NCBI GenBank assembly: GCA_943735955.1
Contig: OX030955.1
Coordinates: 3,550,835-3,614,834, forward strand
Source of the DNA: Piscicola geometra
Lineage: Eukaryota > Annelida > Clitellata > Hirudinida > Piscicolidae
DNA length: 64,000 nt
Reading direction: 5' to 3'
Shown here: positions 38,401 through 53,430 of the stretch, one piece after another
Position numbering within the stretch: the stretch's first letter is position 1
How the letters are laid out: the number at the start of each line of letters is the position of its first letter
Translations under genes and position numbers: made by a program
The notes under the pieces: generated by a model
What the model saw: only the letters and a program-made list of their open reading frames with translations
The model's database searches: none
Told to the model about the DNA's origin: nothing

Positions 38401-40590
38401 AGCAATTAAAATATGTATACATTTTCAATATAGATTTATACAGTATTCTTTGTTCCGAAAATAAGTCGTTTAGTGAAAAACTATTTTATTGCCGTTCCTT
38501 CAATATAACAGACAACACAATCAGTTTCATTGCAAGCTTTCAAATTATTCATTACATTACCAAGCAGCTCTCTCATCCTTCTTAACACCAACATTCTCAT
38601 CATCACTATCTCTTTAAACGACAATAAAACGATTAACACAATCATAACAACCACTTCTAGTATAGGCGTATGAATTATTTTTTATTCATTTAATTTTTGT
38701 AAATACAAAAAAAATAGCAACATTAAAAACAGCATAAGTTACCTCTCTGATTCGCAAGTAAAAATCATTTTAAGTCAAGTAATTTATCTCGGCACAGAGA
38801 AAGTATGAAAAATGAAAGCTATTAATAACGGATGAAATAATTCGATTGCTACCACAGAGAAATACAGGCCTGTTTCAAAGCATTCAACTCAAATTTTTAG
38901 AGCAATATTCTGTTAAACTAATACTTTGGGAACAACGTATCGATTTAAGACTATAATACAAATTTTAGGTAAGATAATTTATAAAATAAAATTAGAAGAA
39001 CCTTTTTAGTAAGTAAACACTTCAAAGATACTTAGTGATTTTTGAATTTCATGAAAGGTTGATTGGAATTACTCAGTGAGAGCAAACACTTGCATGAACA
39101 GACACATATCAAAACAAAAAAATACGACACCTAAGAAAACGAAAAACTAATAGATTGTAACTAATAGATTGATATAACTATCACTTTTAGGAAATTCACA
39201 TTAAAAATATGTGTGTTTACTTGGCAACCATAAAATGATGGAGAGAAAGCTTTAAAGCTGCATTTAATAGTTTCTGTTAACGCATTTGATTAGAAATTTG
39301 CACAACTAGTTTGAAGAAATTAAATTCAGAAAAGTTTAAAAAAAACTAGACTACAAAAGCCGAGAATCAAAAATATAATCACAGAAGGCCAAGTTTAACA
39401 AAAATTTAATTTATAATAAAGAATCAAATGAAAAATATACAGAATGGAAAAAATAGTGCCAATTTCGTACGTATAAAATCCCATTTGAAGTCAATACTAT
39501 GCTTCAGAATTAATAATTAAAATGCAATGTTTTATATTTTGATTTGGCCTTATGAAGTCTAAAACTATTGAATTAAGGGGTATTAGACATCAAACCATTT
39601 TGATCTTATGATACAAATACGACCCATACCAAGAGATATAACTAAAAATTAAAAGACAAATTATTGCTCTTGAAACTTTCCAAAAGTTCAGACTCTTAAC
39701 TAGGTTTGAAACTTTGTAACAATTTAGTTCTCTTCCATTCCAAAAAGCTAAGAAGCGTTGTATCGATAAGGCTTCAAAAGCTCTTCGAGAGCATATTAAA
39801 TCTACGACAGCTTGTTCAAAACCAGCGTTTTGTCGTCAAGAGCTACTAATTTAAAAAAATAATTTATTTTACTTTTTTTCCAAAATACTTTTAAATAAAG
39901 TTAATAGCAAAAATAGTTTTCATGATACATTTAATCTCGTTAATAATTAAACTCAGCAAATGGAGTGCAGTGATAAGAATGGAGAAAAACCGAAACTAAA
40001 GTTCATTGCTTCTATTCATCCATTATGACTAACTGTCATCTGCCCTCCATTTGCATCTCTTTCGTACTTCAATGCAAACAAAAATAATAGTTTCATAGGT
40101 TTTTGCTGTAAAATTGACTACCCATATTCTTCCTAATACATTTATAATCTAAACTCATCAATTAAATTGACAATCGTAATACTCTTGAAATGCGGTCAAG
40201 AATAACTATACATTTCGCTCTGAAATCAAATTTTGTGTTGAGTTAAAATATATATGGTGGCTATAATACGGAAGCTCTAGGACCGAGTTTAATCCAGCGA
40301 GGAAACACCCACCACGGAGTCATTTTAATGCGCAGGCAAGCAAGCGATGTTGCATTGATGCGCTCTGTAATGCAGGCACCTTTGTGAAGAGGCAATGAAA
40401 GAAGCATGCAGTGTACATTAGAAGCACGACCCGGTGTTGATCTCTGATTGAGTATGTATGCGTTCTACACGTCTATTTATGCAATCCACGACGATCCTAT
40501 AACCAAACAATTATTAAACAATTACTAGTCTTTTACTACTGTGGCCATTAAAACTCATACAAGAAGAAATCAAAGCAATTTGACTTTAAA
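35493..40590. other. Gene-free stretch upstream of the first visible exon
   Basis: AT-rich DNA without a supported exon. It is either 5' intron or promoter-proximal sequence of the ZNF608/609-like gene. The acidic N-terminal motif known from vertebrate relatives was not found in any listed open frame. Confidence 0.6.
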
Positions 40591-40780
<190 letters not shown>

Positions 40781-41848
40781 TCTCCTTTATTTCCAACCAC
40801 TAAAACCACCACACCACTACTACTGCCACCAAGAGAGTGCTTACGCCAACATTACAGAAACTAATAAGCTGCCTTATGTTATTATTGATACCTGATTCCC
40901 ATAATGGTCAGGCTTATCATAATGATTTGAAATCTTTCAAATATCTATTTTAATTTTCCTGTTACTAAATTCAGATGCATGTCAAGTATTTTTAAAATCA
41001 AGCATATCGTAAAAATTCACATATTTTCTTCGCATTATTATAGGAAAAGTAATACAACATTAAATTCTTGAAAAAAAAATTTCAAACAATGAGTGCTTAT
41101 TAATTTGAAATTTCTGTTTTTTTACTTGCATGAAGAATAGAGACTGAGACTCAAAGCCTTATTCACCACAATCATCGCCTTTTGACTTTTATAAACATGA
41201 GCAAGAAGAGCATTTTTGTCTTTTAAAAATACTTAGTTTTTCAAATTAAAAGACTGCTTTTATGAACCTAAATAGAGAGACAATATGTCTATTCGGAAAA
41301 AGTAATTAAGTGAAAGATAGTGGGATTTTAAGGGCACTGGGAAAAAAATAATTGTCAGTATGAAATAAAGATCCTGCTTCCCCAAGAGTATTACTATAAA
41401 ATTATTAAAGGCACGAAGTGGGTACAAAAAACTTGATGAAAACATGTGGGGAAAAAATAGTTTACAAAATGGTTGTTGCTTCAGTGTTTTTAAAAATTAG
41501 AAAATTTTTTAATAAGGTTTTATTCCTGATAAAAGGGTGATGAGGGTGATAATGACAGTGTCGATGACAAAGATAAACACACAAGAGAAAGTTCCATTAC
41601 GTGTGAATTATTTTATATCAGGTTAGCAAAGAGGTGCATTTTTAGATTTATTATGAATTGTTTTACTTTTCAAGGCATAAAAATTAAAGTGGTAAGAAAA
41701 CTTGCACTTAAAATGTGTATTGTCACTATGTATTGTGAATTAGGAAAAATGCGGTGTAAAACATTAATCCATTTGCAAGGGATTATTAACCTGAAGAAGG
41801 TAGCCTTGTGCCAGATTTTACTCTGCATACTTATTGCATTTTTTAAAA

Positions 41849-41988
41849 GTAAAAAATATTTTTTTCTAAGTATTAAAAAATATTTTTTTCTTAGTATTAA
41901 AAGATATTTTTTTCTTAGTATTAAAAAATATGTTTTTCTTAGTATTAAAAAATATTTTTTTCTTAGTATTAAAAAATATTTTTTACAA
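41849..41988. repeat. 24-bp minisatellite, about six copies
   Basis: The unit starts TATTAAAAAATATTTTTTTC and ends TTAG. Four full units run from 41871 to 41966, with partial units at both ends and single-base variants in copies 2 and 3. Since 24 is a multiple of three, one plus frame reads as repeats of KKYFFLSI within a 137-codon open frame (41653..42066). The rest of that frame has no recognisable domain. Confidence 0.93.
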
Positions 41989-44900
41989 TTTAACGCAAAA
42001 AATAGACAAAATATGAAACAGGTTTTTAATTTTCATAGACTTTTATTTGAGGGCTTGAACAAATAAATTTTCTAGCAGAACTTTGTATTTGTCATACATT
42101 TGAATAAAATAAAATAAATCGAGTTTTAGCATGCATAAAAATGCAAGTAGAAATTAATAGCACTTATTGGAGAAAATGAAACAAATAAGTCATTTACCAA
42201 AGATTCCAGCCAATAGGGCAATTCAGAAGTTTGAAAACCAATTTTATTTAAGAATTTTTTTAAATACACCTGTATTTTTTAGATCAAATGAAGTGATGAA
42301 AAGAAAGATCGAAAACAATGCAAAGAGGTGGAGACATGCTTGTGCGGACATACATGATCAAGCCCATTTAGATGTGATATTATCGTTGTAACTCATACTA
42401 TTCTCTAATCACACTCATGACCTCAAAGTCTTTTCTTTGTCATTTTATTATCCTTTCAATGCAATATCTTCTTCTTTAGAAGTTCTTGAATGATTGACTC
42501 AATCACTTCTTAGAAAGAAGCTGATTAGAGAAGTTTTAACAACAGGTCCTGAAACAAATGATGAATTCCCTTGCACCCATAACTAAACTCACTCGAATAT
42601 AATTTTCAAGTAGTTAAGCTTTCAAACCTTCTTTCAGACTTAAATTCCGTACATAATACATAATTTAAAGTTTCCTTTTTGAGTTTATTTATGACGAAAG
42701 CGGTAGCTCAAAAACATAAGTGACTTTTTAATTATTTAATTGTGAGGACGACTATAACAAAGAGCCTTTCATTATCTTAAACTTATTAACAGCTATCTTC
42801 TAATGATTTAATGTTTTGAATAAAATAATAAATATCACAATAAAGGTTGTTTGAACAATAAATTGATTCTAATTTCTCAAACATTAACTCAAAAAATGAA
42901 GAGAATTATACGCGCATACTCAGGGCTTAAACAATAGCATGATGAATTTTTAATGGTGCTGTGGTTTGAAGAAGCTATGCTTGTTCAACTAAGTCCAAAC
43001 ACGTCTGTAATTTGAAATGGTTACATAAACAAACTCTTTATTTTCGCACTTAGCCTATTTATTCGTCTTCAAAGTTTTTATCGTGAAAAAAATAGGTATT
43101 GAGCTCATATCCCTTTTAAATTATTAAAATATTCTCATTATTAATACTTTGAGCATATCAAACGATATCTCTATAATTAGTTACTGACGGATAAGCTAGG
43201 AAGGCGGTATCATTCTGTGTGCATCCCGCATGCCTGGATCAATTCATCGTTGCGTCAAAAGCACTATGACAATTCATCACGTAGATGCTTGTATATTCTG
43301 ATGAATTCGACTTTTATCCTGACACTAACACTTACTCAGAGCTTGCATATTTGTGTGTGTGTGTGTTTGTAAAATTGCACAAAGATGGTATTTATGAAAT
43401 CTCTTCATAGACATATTTGATAGAGAATAACATTGTAATAAATTATCTTTGTGAATTCCTAAGTAATATCAGCATTCTATTAATATGTAGATGAGCATGA
43501 AGGCCACTTTAGAATTCACGGTCTATTTGAAAACTATAATTAAATAAGAAAATTTGGATAATTTTTCGAGTAATCATAGAATAAGTAAATAAAATAATAT
43601 CTATATATTGTTTGAACCATTTTTTAAACAACATCGTGGTAATAATACAGAAAGACGGATCAAATATAAATATTAAGAGAATACCAAATCATGCGGAGTC
43701 ATACTAATTGGCTGAGATTATCCTTCAAAAGCTTTAGATTTTGAAAACGGTAGGGAATGAGGAACAAATTGGTTGAGTAAGTGATAAGCTGAAAATTAAT
43801 GCCAGTGTTGGATCAAAGAGTAATGAAGAATTCTTGTGCTGTTATTATTTTAGAATAGATTGTAAGCGAATGGAATGTGAAAAGAAAGTGGATAAAAACT
43901 TTGGAAAGAAAAATAAAATTAAAATAGTTTTTAAAATTTGTCATAGTTGTAGTCTCGGAAGGGCTTTGGAAATATAGTAATTCTCTCAAAGAGAAATTGT
44001 CAATGGGATAGCAAGCTGTAAGGGAGTTATGAATGATTTATTAGCAATTGTATCTTGCGTGGATGCCATAAATGACCCACTAGTTCTTAGGACTGAGTTG
44101 CAAATTACTAAATACTTTTGGTCAGCTACTGAGTATACTTATAAAAGGATGTACCGGTAACAAGCCAAAATGAGTTTTCCATATAAATATCATAATTTAA
44201 TTAAATTTTAACGTAATTTTTATGTTTTTGAAAGTCTACCCAACAAAACACATTGTTTTTGCTTGACGGTTAAATGTCAAAAAATTCAATAAATTTCACG
44301 CCTTTGAATGTTAATGGCCAAGACACATAAACGACTGGTGTATTATGCAAGCCATTGAAAGTTTGTATCGACTTGTGGACATCACAATGAAATGCTCGTC
44401 TCGACAATACAAGTAATGAGTCATTCAGAGTAGCTACTCAGACGAAGTTCTATGTCTGGTTGGCGACAAAAGGATCAGAAATACCCTCATGTGACATGCA
44501 CTCAGCAGACCACAAGTAGCCTTCAAGCACTTTCACACACAACAAGCATGCCAGCACAAAGCAACACCACTAGCTCGCCAAAACATAGCACACAATGACG
44601 AACAGGATAATTATGAAGCTTCTATCGATCGAAGCTCTAGTCTTTATAATTACAACGCTGACGGTTGCTCTTCTGTCTCATTCAATAAACATTTCACAAG
44701 CGGTTAACGACATTCATTCATTGCGTATGTCTTACTAATCTTTGCTTTGAGTTACTTCACAATTATTTTGTAATTACGCATATGCATATAGGCTTTCCTC
44801 TCTTTTTACGCAGGTCATTCATTCGTTTGACCCATAAAAACAGTTTAGTTCTGCAGTGACAAGGAAACGATGCATATGTTCAGAGAGTAGAGGAATAAAT

Positions 44901-47900
44901 GGCAGGGATTGGGATAATTGATTGTGTTATGCCTGAGTGTGATTGGTAGAGGATATGTGCATTAGTGAGGTAGAGAGAATAAATATTTTATAACACGATC
45001 GATATTTTAGATTTGGATTAAGGATATGCAAAAATATAATTACTCAGAAAGTCTAACTAAATAAATAGGATAACTTAAGCTCAACAAGTCAACTAAATAA
45101 TAAAACTTTAACTCATTTTGAAAAATGACAAGTCGAAATTAGATAAAATAGTATTTGAGATTGAAGAGATGTGAAACTAGAGTGCCGAGAGAAAGCTCTA
45201 AAAAAGAATAAAAAGCCGTAAAAACAACAATGCATGGTGTTGTGCGGTTATTGGAAGATCTAGTTGCAAGTCACAAGCTGTTGCTTAAGGGCCTTTAGAA
45301 GATGGGTTTGCATAAAAATTAAATAAAACAAAACGTGTGGAGGTTAGAACTCACTTGGGGCTGTTACATGAGGCGATGCTTTTTGTCGATGATTAAGAAT
45401 CGATAGAAAGTAATGTGTGAAATTTAACATTCAGATATGAGTTCAGGCACCAGAACTCAAGTTAAAGCGTTCCAACCTTTAGGCTTAATCTATTATGCAA
45501 TAGTAATTTCAAAGCTCAAAACATCTCTTCACTAGCATAAAATACAACATGAACAATATATTTTTAATGCTAAATGAGATGCTAGATAAAAAATGTTGTA
45601 TGATTTGACTAATCACCGTTTATATCTAATCAATAATGATGGTCGCAATTTATTCCGTAAATGCATCAAATTAATGAAATAGCGAAAGACTAACCGGGAA
45701 GATCGAAGGTTCAGTCTCTCAAGCAGCGATGTGGAGAGTGACGATCGATTCGAAAACGTTTCAGTGTTGAGAAGTATAATTAATTCTTGCAAGTCTTGCT
45801 TCTGACTTATTTTCATCGATTTTTTTATTTTAAAATTAATATATACAATTTATCGATAAGATACTTTCAGGCTGTGGGTAGATTCTTGCTCAAAATGTGT
45901 AACAAAAGATTAGTGTTGAATTAGAGAGTGATTCGACAAATGAGGCTTTATATCGAAGGCTTCTTTCGGTAGAGTATACTATTCCTGAAGAGTGATTGAA
46001 GACAATTAACGACACACACTAGATCAGTGAGTGAGATCTGATCATTTGTGTGTTCCTGCTTGGTTGGTGCTACACATGTATGCTTATGTGTGTATATGTG
46101 TTTGTCTTCAAGTATGTATATATATATACTCAGTCTGGGAATCTATGTGTTGCTTTAAGTCTAGATATTTTTGATTGCAGTTTGTATGTATAGATACATG
46201 TATATTTTTATTGGATTGTATGTATAACCATATTTTTTTATATTTGATTTTTCAGATATTCCGATGAAACTTGTTAGCAGGGTGTTATCACTGGCTTCCA
46301 AATATGGCTTTGAGCAGGAGTTGCTGTTAGATACTACTTGACTGTGCGATGAGTAGCTCGCAAGTATCTTGCGTATTCATGCAAAAGATAAACCTTGTTA
46401 TGGATGCCCGCATACTACCAGCGTCCCCATAAACAAGAGTTAAAGGTAGTTCTTATGCGGCAAGGCCAGGCAGACTGTTGGAATTCCAACCATTACACAT
46501 AAGCCAGAGATTAGCGACTGCTTCAAAAACTGCTTGAGTAAAACACATAGGAAGGATACATCCCAAACAATATGTTCGTGTAACTATGTCGAGTTATCAA
46601 TAATCAGTACGTATATATATATCTTCACATACATATATTCGTGCACGTGTTTGCATACACGTAAATTCGGATCGTGAAAAGCATTGTGAGAATGGATGTG
46701 GAGAGTGGAAACGTCACTTGAGAAGAAAAACAATGGAGATGTCTTTGGGGATTGATTTTGTGTGGTGTTTCTTGGTTATGAGTTTTTTGAATTTTTCTTT
46801 TTTTTTTGGACTTTTCTTGTCATGGACACCCCAATGTACATCTTTCGTCGGGCGACAGCAAATGGATTTTCGCGTTTGTAACTTAGTGCTTTGGCATTAT
46901 GTCTGAGCATTGTGGATGAAAAAATCGATTCGAGCATACCGTTTCTATTCTGTTCAAATAAGTCGAACAAAATCGCTATTGAGTGATTTGAATTATGATA
47001 TTTGCATAAAATAGTTTAGCTGGTGTTCATCTTGGAATCTTTTAAGCCTTCATGCCAGCTAATCGTGGAAGTTACTTTAGATTGCACTAATTTCAAAAGC
47101 TCCTATTTAAGCAAATAAATCACATTTTGAATTATAGACAATAATTAATTGATGCATAGGCACATACACACACTGAAGAAGGAGCACGCACATTGAGGCT
47201 ATTATACAAAATAGGATTTAATCATTATAGGACTTACATATAATTAGCGAATCTCTTACAGTCTCAGTGTGTGTGAACTTTATATTGAGTTATTTTAACG
47301 CGTGTCATTTTATCAATTTTTCATTCAGATTTTAAATTTTCGTTAAGTTTTTTCATAAAAATGATTATGCACATATGGAACACAACATGATGGCGTTCAA
47401 TTTATGCCATGTAGTTGCATTCACTCAATGCTTATTCGCATAATTACTTACATTTATGTATTCAGTAGTCACTTCATTCAGAATAAAACATTCGAATTAA
47501 AACAGAAATGATTATCAAATTTATTTTTATCAACTTATATTTTTTTTGTAATTTTATTAGTATAAAATGGCAGACGCAAACTCAATTGCGTTTGAGGATC
47601 TGTGCTGGGATTGTTAAACAAACAAACAAATATATCACGTTTAGATTTAAAACTCTTTTAATGCAATATATTAAAAAAGATTCTCTACACATATTTTTAA
47701 CAATTTATTATTTAAATTTTAGTTAATTAAAAGAATAATCTCTTAACCACACGCATAACGATTAATTGAGGTTTCATGAAAAATATAAAGATGCATGAAA
47801 GCTCGTTGCAGACTGCATGACTCAAACGCCAGAACATCCACTTACAGTGAGCGTTGCGATAATTTCTTAATTAAAAAACACTGTTAATATGCATAATCGA

Positions 47901-48053
47901 GGAGACATTAGACAAGCATCCATCCTCGGCCTTTTTCACAAGACATTCTTGCTGTAAGGATTACTGTATGCTGACTCGATGAAGGTCGTGTGGCGCCGTT
48001 TTCGAAAGGCTTTGAGGGTGAGTAAGTCGAGCTGGTGGTAGTAAGTTTGTATT
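41989..48053. other. Gene-free stretch
   Basis: AT-rich sequence with a very short TG run near 43353 and an ATATAT run near 46116. A moderately GC-richer patch at about 46340-46540 has no frame or motif I can name. No gene is supported. Confidence 0.6.
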
Positions 48054-48080
48054 TGTGTGTGTGTTCGTGTATATGTGTGT

Positions 48081-48119
<39 letters not shown>

Positions 48120-48133
48120 CATATGTGTATGTG
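48054..48133. repeat. TG microsatellite, imperfect
   Basis: TG repeats with scattered TA and TC interruptions, longest pure run about 32 bases near 48085-48117. The minus-strand poly-His/Thr frames across it are artefacts. Confidence 0.95.
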
Positions 48134-48437
48134 ATAATGGTAAGTGCTGTTAAACATCGAAAATCTTCGCTCATTCTTATAAAAGTATTTTTCCCAATGT
48201 CCGAAGATATAGGACCTAAAAACTTCTTATTATTATTTATAAATATGATGTCTTGAAACTATAGATTTTCGAAAATCCTGTTATTTTACGGTGTTGGTCA
48301 TTGAAAACAGCACAAAACATTCAGTATCAATTTTATAACGCCGTAAAGTCAAGTGGCATCCAAATCAATTTAGTGATCCTGAGTAATTTCAATTTTTCTG
48401 CCATTTATTTATTATAATTACCTTCCAAGCATTTTTT

Positions 48438-48784
48438 AGTAGTAGTAGTAGTCTTTATAGTGCCTTTGTCTCGACACTATATATTTTTCTTCATCTCCCC
48501 CTTTCTCTCCTTTCCTTCTGTCTCCAGATCGCACCCAAATTTTTCAGCACCACTTCTTCCACCCTCCGATCCTCCTCCTGGTATCCGAGGACCCCTTCCA
48601 TCGGGTCCTGTTCTCCACGCTCCCTTCTCCAAACCGTCAGCCATTCTTCTCTCCACTCTTCATACAACCCACACTCTAGCAAAACGTGCCTCTCATTCTC
48701 TTCCTCCCCACAAACACACTTCCTATCCTCCTTCTCATACTTCTCATACTTGTAGAACTTCACATTTTTCTGACTATTTCTTCC
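48438..48784 (-). mobile_element. 5'-truncated non-LTR retrotransposon: reverse-transcriptase ORF C-terminus and 3' tail
   Basis: The minus strand is open from 48784 (just after a stop at 48787..48785) to about 48491. It reads KFYKYEKYEKEDRKCVCGEE, then NERHVLLECGLYEEWREEW, and ends in a charged Arg/Glu-rich tail. The C-x-C, H and C pattern followed by Y-x-x-x-R is the cysteine-rich motif found at the C-terminus of many non-LTR reverse-transcriptase ORFs. The reverse-transcriptase core is absent. About 40 bases after the frame the minus strand ends in ACT repeats (AGT on the plus strand at 48438..48452), which looks like a simple-repeat 3' tail. A dead insertion is inferred; the clade is not certain. 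Confidence 0.75.
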
Positions 48785-48789
48785 CTAGC

Positions 48790-51700
48790 GATAATGCATG
48801 CGTTCAAAAGGCACCTTTGAAACTAATTACTTGCTCGAAGATACCTCATGGGATTTATTTGCAAGTGGGAAAATAAAAAATAGGTGGACAATGATGAGGA
48901 TGGGAAAAAATTGGTGTTTGGATATGATAGGGTGGTTGCATGGAGATTAAAGACGATCAGAGACTGAATGTTGCATGAGTTGTTTGCCCAGTGAAACAAT
49001 CTACTTTGCAGAAAACTCACTTGATTTCTTCAGACAGACGTTTTTGCTTTTCAACTGATATCTCTGAAGTCTTCGAAACTGTTAAATCTTTTATAAAATT
49101 AAAATAATTGTTTAAAGGTATTACCGAGGTAGAAACTGAGATGCTTGTGCAGAAGTTGGAAGGATGAATGAATGGGCAGCTTGGTAATTGTCTCGAAGGC
49201 ATAAACAATAAATGATTAAAACAGGATGTTAGAACTGTGATGTTATCTGCGATAGGGGTGTGCGTGTTCGCTAGTGCGTTTGTGTGTCTGCATGTTTTTG
49301 TTCTTGTGGCGCTGTTTTTGTTAGCCTATATGTATTCATGACTGCAGGTTTATTTTGTGATAGTTAGTTTATTTTTTTACTAGACTTGGATCATCAAAGA
49401 GAATTAACGTAGCCTGGTTAATTGTACAGCTTCTAAGTATCAACATGACGGCCACAGATGTTAAAGGCTCAAAGCACTGCAGGCACAAAAGAGACAACAA
49501 TGAAATATCTGGAAACTAGCTGTTTCCCTGCCGCTAAAGCAGTCACTTTCCAATAAAGCTGTCTAAAGATCAAGGTTGCCATTCATATTAATGAATCATT
49601 AAATTTTCGAAATTCATTTGTTTCGATATGAAAGTTCAACCAGACGTTTCAACGTTAGATAGCGATTAAGTAGCTCATTCAATTTTTAGAAGAGAATTTT
49701 TTATCTCTCTGGCTGTTTCAAAATAAACTTTTTTATATAAATTTAATTATATTTTTTCTTTAGTAAAAAATATTTAAACTCTTTTTTTCTTACTTTTCTG
49801 GTTGCTAATTGTATAATACACGCTACATTGTTTTTCGCGTGTTTTTATTAACAAAATACAGCATTTACTTTTCTAATTTAAGTACACCATTTTTGACCTA
49901 TTATTCTAGATTAGTGTTCGTAGAAAAATTTTAATGTCAATAACTTTTCTGTAAGTTCTCACTATTTAATCACGCTTTTTACTCGCTCCTTTATTAGCAG
50001 TTTCAAATATTTAATTATGCCAATAACGCAAGTATAAAGGCTGCCACTGAATGAGTTGCCACCTCCTGGACTTATCTGCAAGTTCGATTTTAAGTGTCTG
50101 ATGATTGATTTATCCGTAGTGAGATTGGGGGCTTTTGAAAGAAAATGCTCCAGACTCCACCTCGAATTCATTAAAGTTAAATTAAGTGAGCTTTATGTTT
50201 TTAACCCTTCTATAAAGATGTAGGAGATCGTTCGAACAAGAATTCTCCCTTTTAAGCTGAAAATCACAGTTTAAGGAATTTACTATTATTTAAAAACTTG
50301 AAACTTTTTATTTTATAATTCATGCACTATAAAGTCAACACATGAGAGCAAGCACGCACAAATACTCCACACTCACAAACGAACACACTAACTAACATAG
50401 CCAAAAGCACGGCCAAACCACACCCACTGTTGTTTCAATGCAAACACGAAACCTCCCATTTTCCGAGCGGACCTGTTGGCAGCTTTTGAAGTTATTCAAA
50501 GCACAACAGCATAATACACTTTAATAAAAAAATAAACCAGTTATATAGAATTTCTTGGAACCTTATAAAACATTTTCAAATCTATTTTCTTAAAACCAGG
50601 CTGTATATACATATTGGGCTAGATAAAATACGCCAGCCTAGCATTTTTGATAATATACTGCAATGAAAACACTAGGAAAGGTAGCTGAAGTGTAGTGAAA
50701 AATGCAATAGTGAAGAGTTGATATCAAACTGCACTGAAGACTGCCAATTCGACAAGCGTTGTTGCTTCGCATGGAGGTTGATGCAATCTCACAGCACTCT
50801 CATCCCACTATATTGCGCATTCAATTAACGCGCCGAAGCTGAGACATGAAGAATTACCGAGCACCCTTACTTTTCTAGCTTCTTGTAGTGGTCTCTAACT
50901 GTGAATGTATCATGATTTAACAAATTATCAATAATATGTTATCATTATGATGGTGGGAAACTGGATATGCGGAACTGCAATATATTACTTCTTATATTAC
51001 TTTTCTTTTGAATGTCGTCTAAATTAATCGTTCGTAAGTTATTCTGAAAATGATTTCTCGTAAAATTAGAAAAATCATATATTTTGAAAATGCTCGCAAT
51101 AAATTGATGAGTGAGAGATAAGATGAGCAAGAATTCTATGCATAGATCATCGAGAAAATGAAAAGATGCAGGAATGACATGGGAGGGCGCGTATAAAAGG
51201 GCATGAATGGAACATCGCTGTAGGAGTGGATATAGAAAAGTAAATATGATTAATTGAGAAAGAAGAAAACTATTTTAACGGAAGAATTGTGAAATAGAAA
51301 TTGCTCGAGCGAACGTAGTGACGGAATGAAGAATTTTCAAATAAATAAAATGAAGGCGGTTTATGGTAGACATAGTTTGGAGGCACGGTAGAAAGGATTT
51401 AGCATGTATAAGAGGCACAACAAACAAACATTTAGGTATCGATAAGAATACATTTCAACGGGTTTAAAAAATTTTCACTTCAAGAATCTTTTTTCGATTT
51501 AGTTGATTTAGCTTCCATACCTATATTTGCACAATAATTATTATTTTCCTCAAAGCATTCTCTGCCTCGATGCAAACATCTTCAAAGTCCTTCATTTAAT
51601 TTCTTCTCACTAATGCTACTGAGTCATAACCGCCCATTGCACTCCGCTCTCTTTATGTTCATTAACAAGGTTTCTTTGAAATTGATCAATTTTAAGTATC

Positions 51701-53330
51701 ATTCTAAATGTTTTTTAAAATTCTTATTTTTCTTGTCTTTTGCGCTCATTCAGCAGTTTCATCATCAACCCATACTACTATTCTTATCTTCAATCATCAT
51801 CCATAAAGTTGCCATCTGAATCAATTTCTAATCCATCCATCAATCTGTTTGAAAACTTGTTTTCCTTTCATGCATTTAATAAATTGTCTTTTCAGTGGCT
51901 AATCCGTGCAATAAACAGCCAAATAGTCCAGACTTGTTAAATGGTATATTAATTTTTATTTCAAATTTAGGTTTATATTATACCAAAAAATGTTTGGTTC
52001 TATTTTTACAATCGCTATTTTTTTAGAATGTATAATCTAACTTTGCGGCTGTTATTTGAAAAGTGACAGAGCATTTGTATGGCGTAGTAATGATGTAAGG
52101 CAAGAGGTGGCTGCATCGTGTTATCGACTTGTCTAATAGAAAAATGTAGCTGTGGCGATAAAGGTGGAGCGGGAATGAATCATAACACTCTTCATCCAGC
52201 CATTAGCCATCACGCAAACCCTGATTGATTTAAGGCTTACGAATGAAAGTTTGCAAAATTCATGCTCAAATTCTCAAAAACTAGGTTTTTTTAGTTGTAT
52301 AGTCCTATTTTAAATTCTTGTTGAAGTGGTTATGTTCGTGAAAGTTTGAAAAGACAATGAACTCAATTCTTTTATCTAGAAAGGGCTGTCTAAATGTTTA
52401 AATATGGTAGTTGATAATAAAATTTTAGTTTTCGAGAACGCTATCCAACTCTTATCTGAAATTAATTATTTTTTGCAACGCCAAAGTGAAAAATTAATCT
52501 GTATTTTATCAGACATTTTTCGAGTTTAGAATCTTATCAATTAACTTAACGAATCGAACACATTCGGATTATTCTATTTTTCTATAAATTGAAAACTCTA
52601 TTACAGGAACTAAATCGTAATCTTGAAAACTTATCCCTGTTCACAATTCAAAGGTACTTCCCATCAATTTAGTTAATTCCCTGAAACGAATTTGGAAAAA
52701 CTACTTTCCTTTACATCGCTGGCGGCCTTTTGAAGCTTTCTTATCATTATCATTTATTACACTTCCTTCGAACTTTTGAGATTTAGACGCATTCAACATA
52801 AGCCTTGGTATGCAATTTTACATTTGAAAATACTACTATTTTATAGAAAAAAACACTAGTAAAACTAATGGAGTTTCCTATAAGAAAATATTTTATCAAA
52901 ATAAAAATTAATCACAGTAGTACTATAAGTGGTAACCATAAAAGTTGTTGGTGTTAGTAATTGTAGAAGCTGCAGAACGGGAGTTTTAAGACTCGTGATA
53001 AATCGATACATATAAATAATATTATGCGATAGTGATTTCGCAGCATTTCAGGCATTCTTAGCCTTTCTATCCAAAAAAAAACGTTTGGAATAATATTATT
53101 CAACTAATTAACTTAATCGTGGTGAGTCTTAAGCAATCTCAATTAAGCTTTCTCTATAAACAATCTATAAATGCCTTGTAAAATGAGCTGTGATCTCACT
53201 TGAATGTTGACATTGGAACCAAAAGAGAAGGAAGAGCAAGCGATTAAAAAGACAAGTGCATGCAATAATTTTTGAATAGATAAAAAGGTGGACTGTGAGG
53301 GTGAAATAGTTAAGGCACTGGGTCGTTTTT
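48790..53330. other. Gene-free stretch
   Basis: AT-rich sequence with no repeat, frame or motif that I can support. Short open frames here are scattered on both strands and lack recognisable homology. Confidence 0.6.
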
Positions 53331-53336
53331 TCCAAT

Positions 53337-53430
53337 TTATGCCATCGCCTAGTAGCAAGCGATGAAGGACTAAAAGCAAAAACCTCAAGAAGCTCATGTA
53401 AGAGCCTGTCTTCCTGCTAATAGTGCAGAG
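53337..53430. repeat. Diverged dispersed repeat, copy 1
   Basis: It contains TGCCATCGCCTAGTAGC, and about 45 bases later an AGCTCATGT-AGAGCC motif and TGCTAATAGTGCAGAG. The same blocks occur in the same order at 56138..56270. Confidence 0.6.

Noticed and set aside
41653..42066. 137-codon plus frame with KKYFFLSI repeats
   Set aside because: It owes its length to a 24-bp minisatellite that has no stop in this frame. The non-repeat part has no recognisable domain and the DNA is simple AT-rich sequence.
47908..48174. His/Thr-rich minus frames and Cys/Val-rich plus frame
   Set aside because: They are produced by the TG microsatellite.
48460..48876. 138-codon Pro/Ser-rich plus frame
   Set aside because: It is the antisense of the retrotransposon C-terminus, whose minus frame carries the recognisable cysteine-histidine motif.
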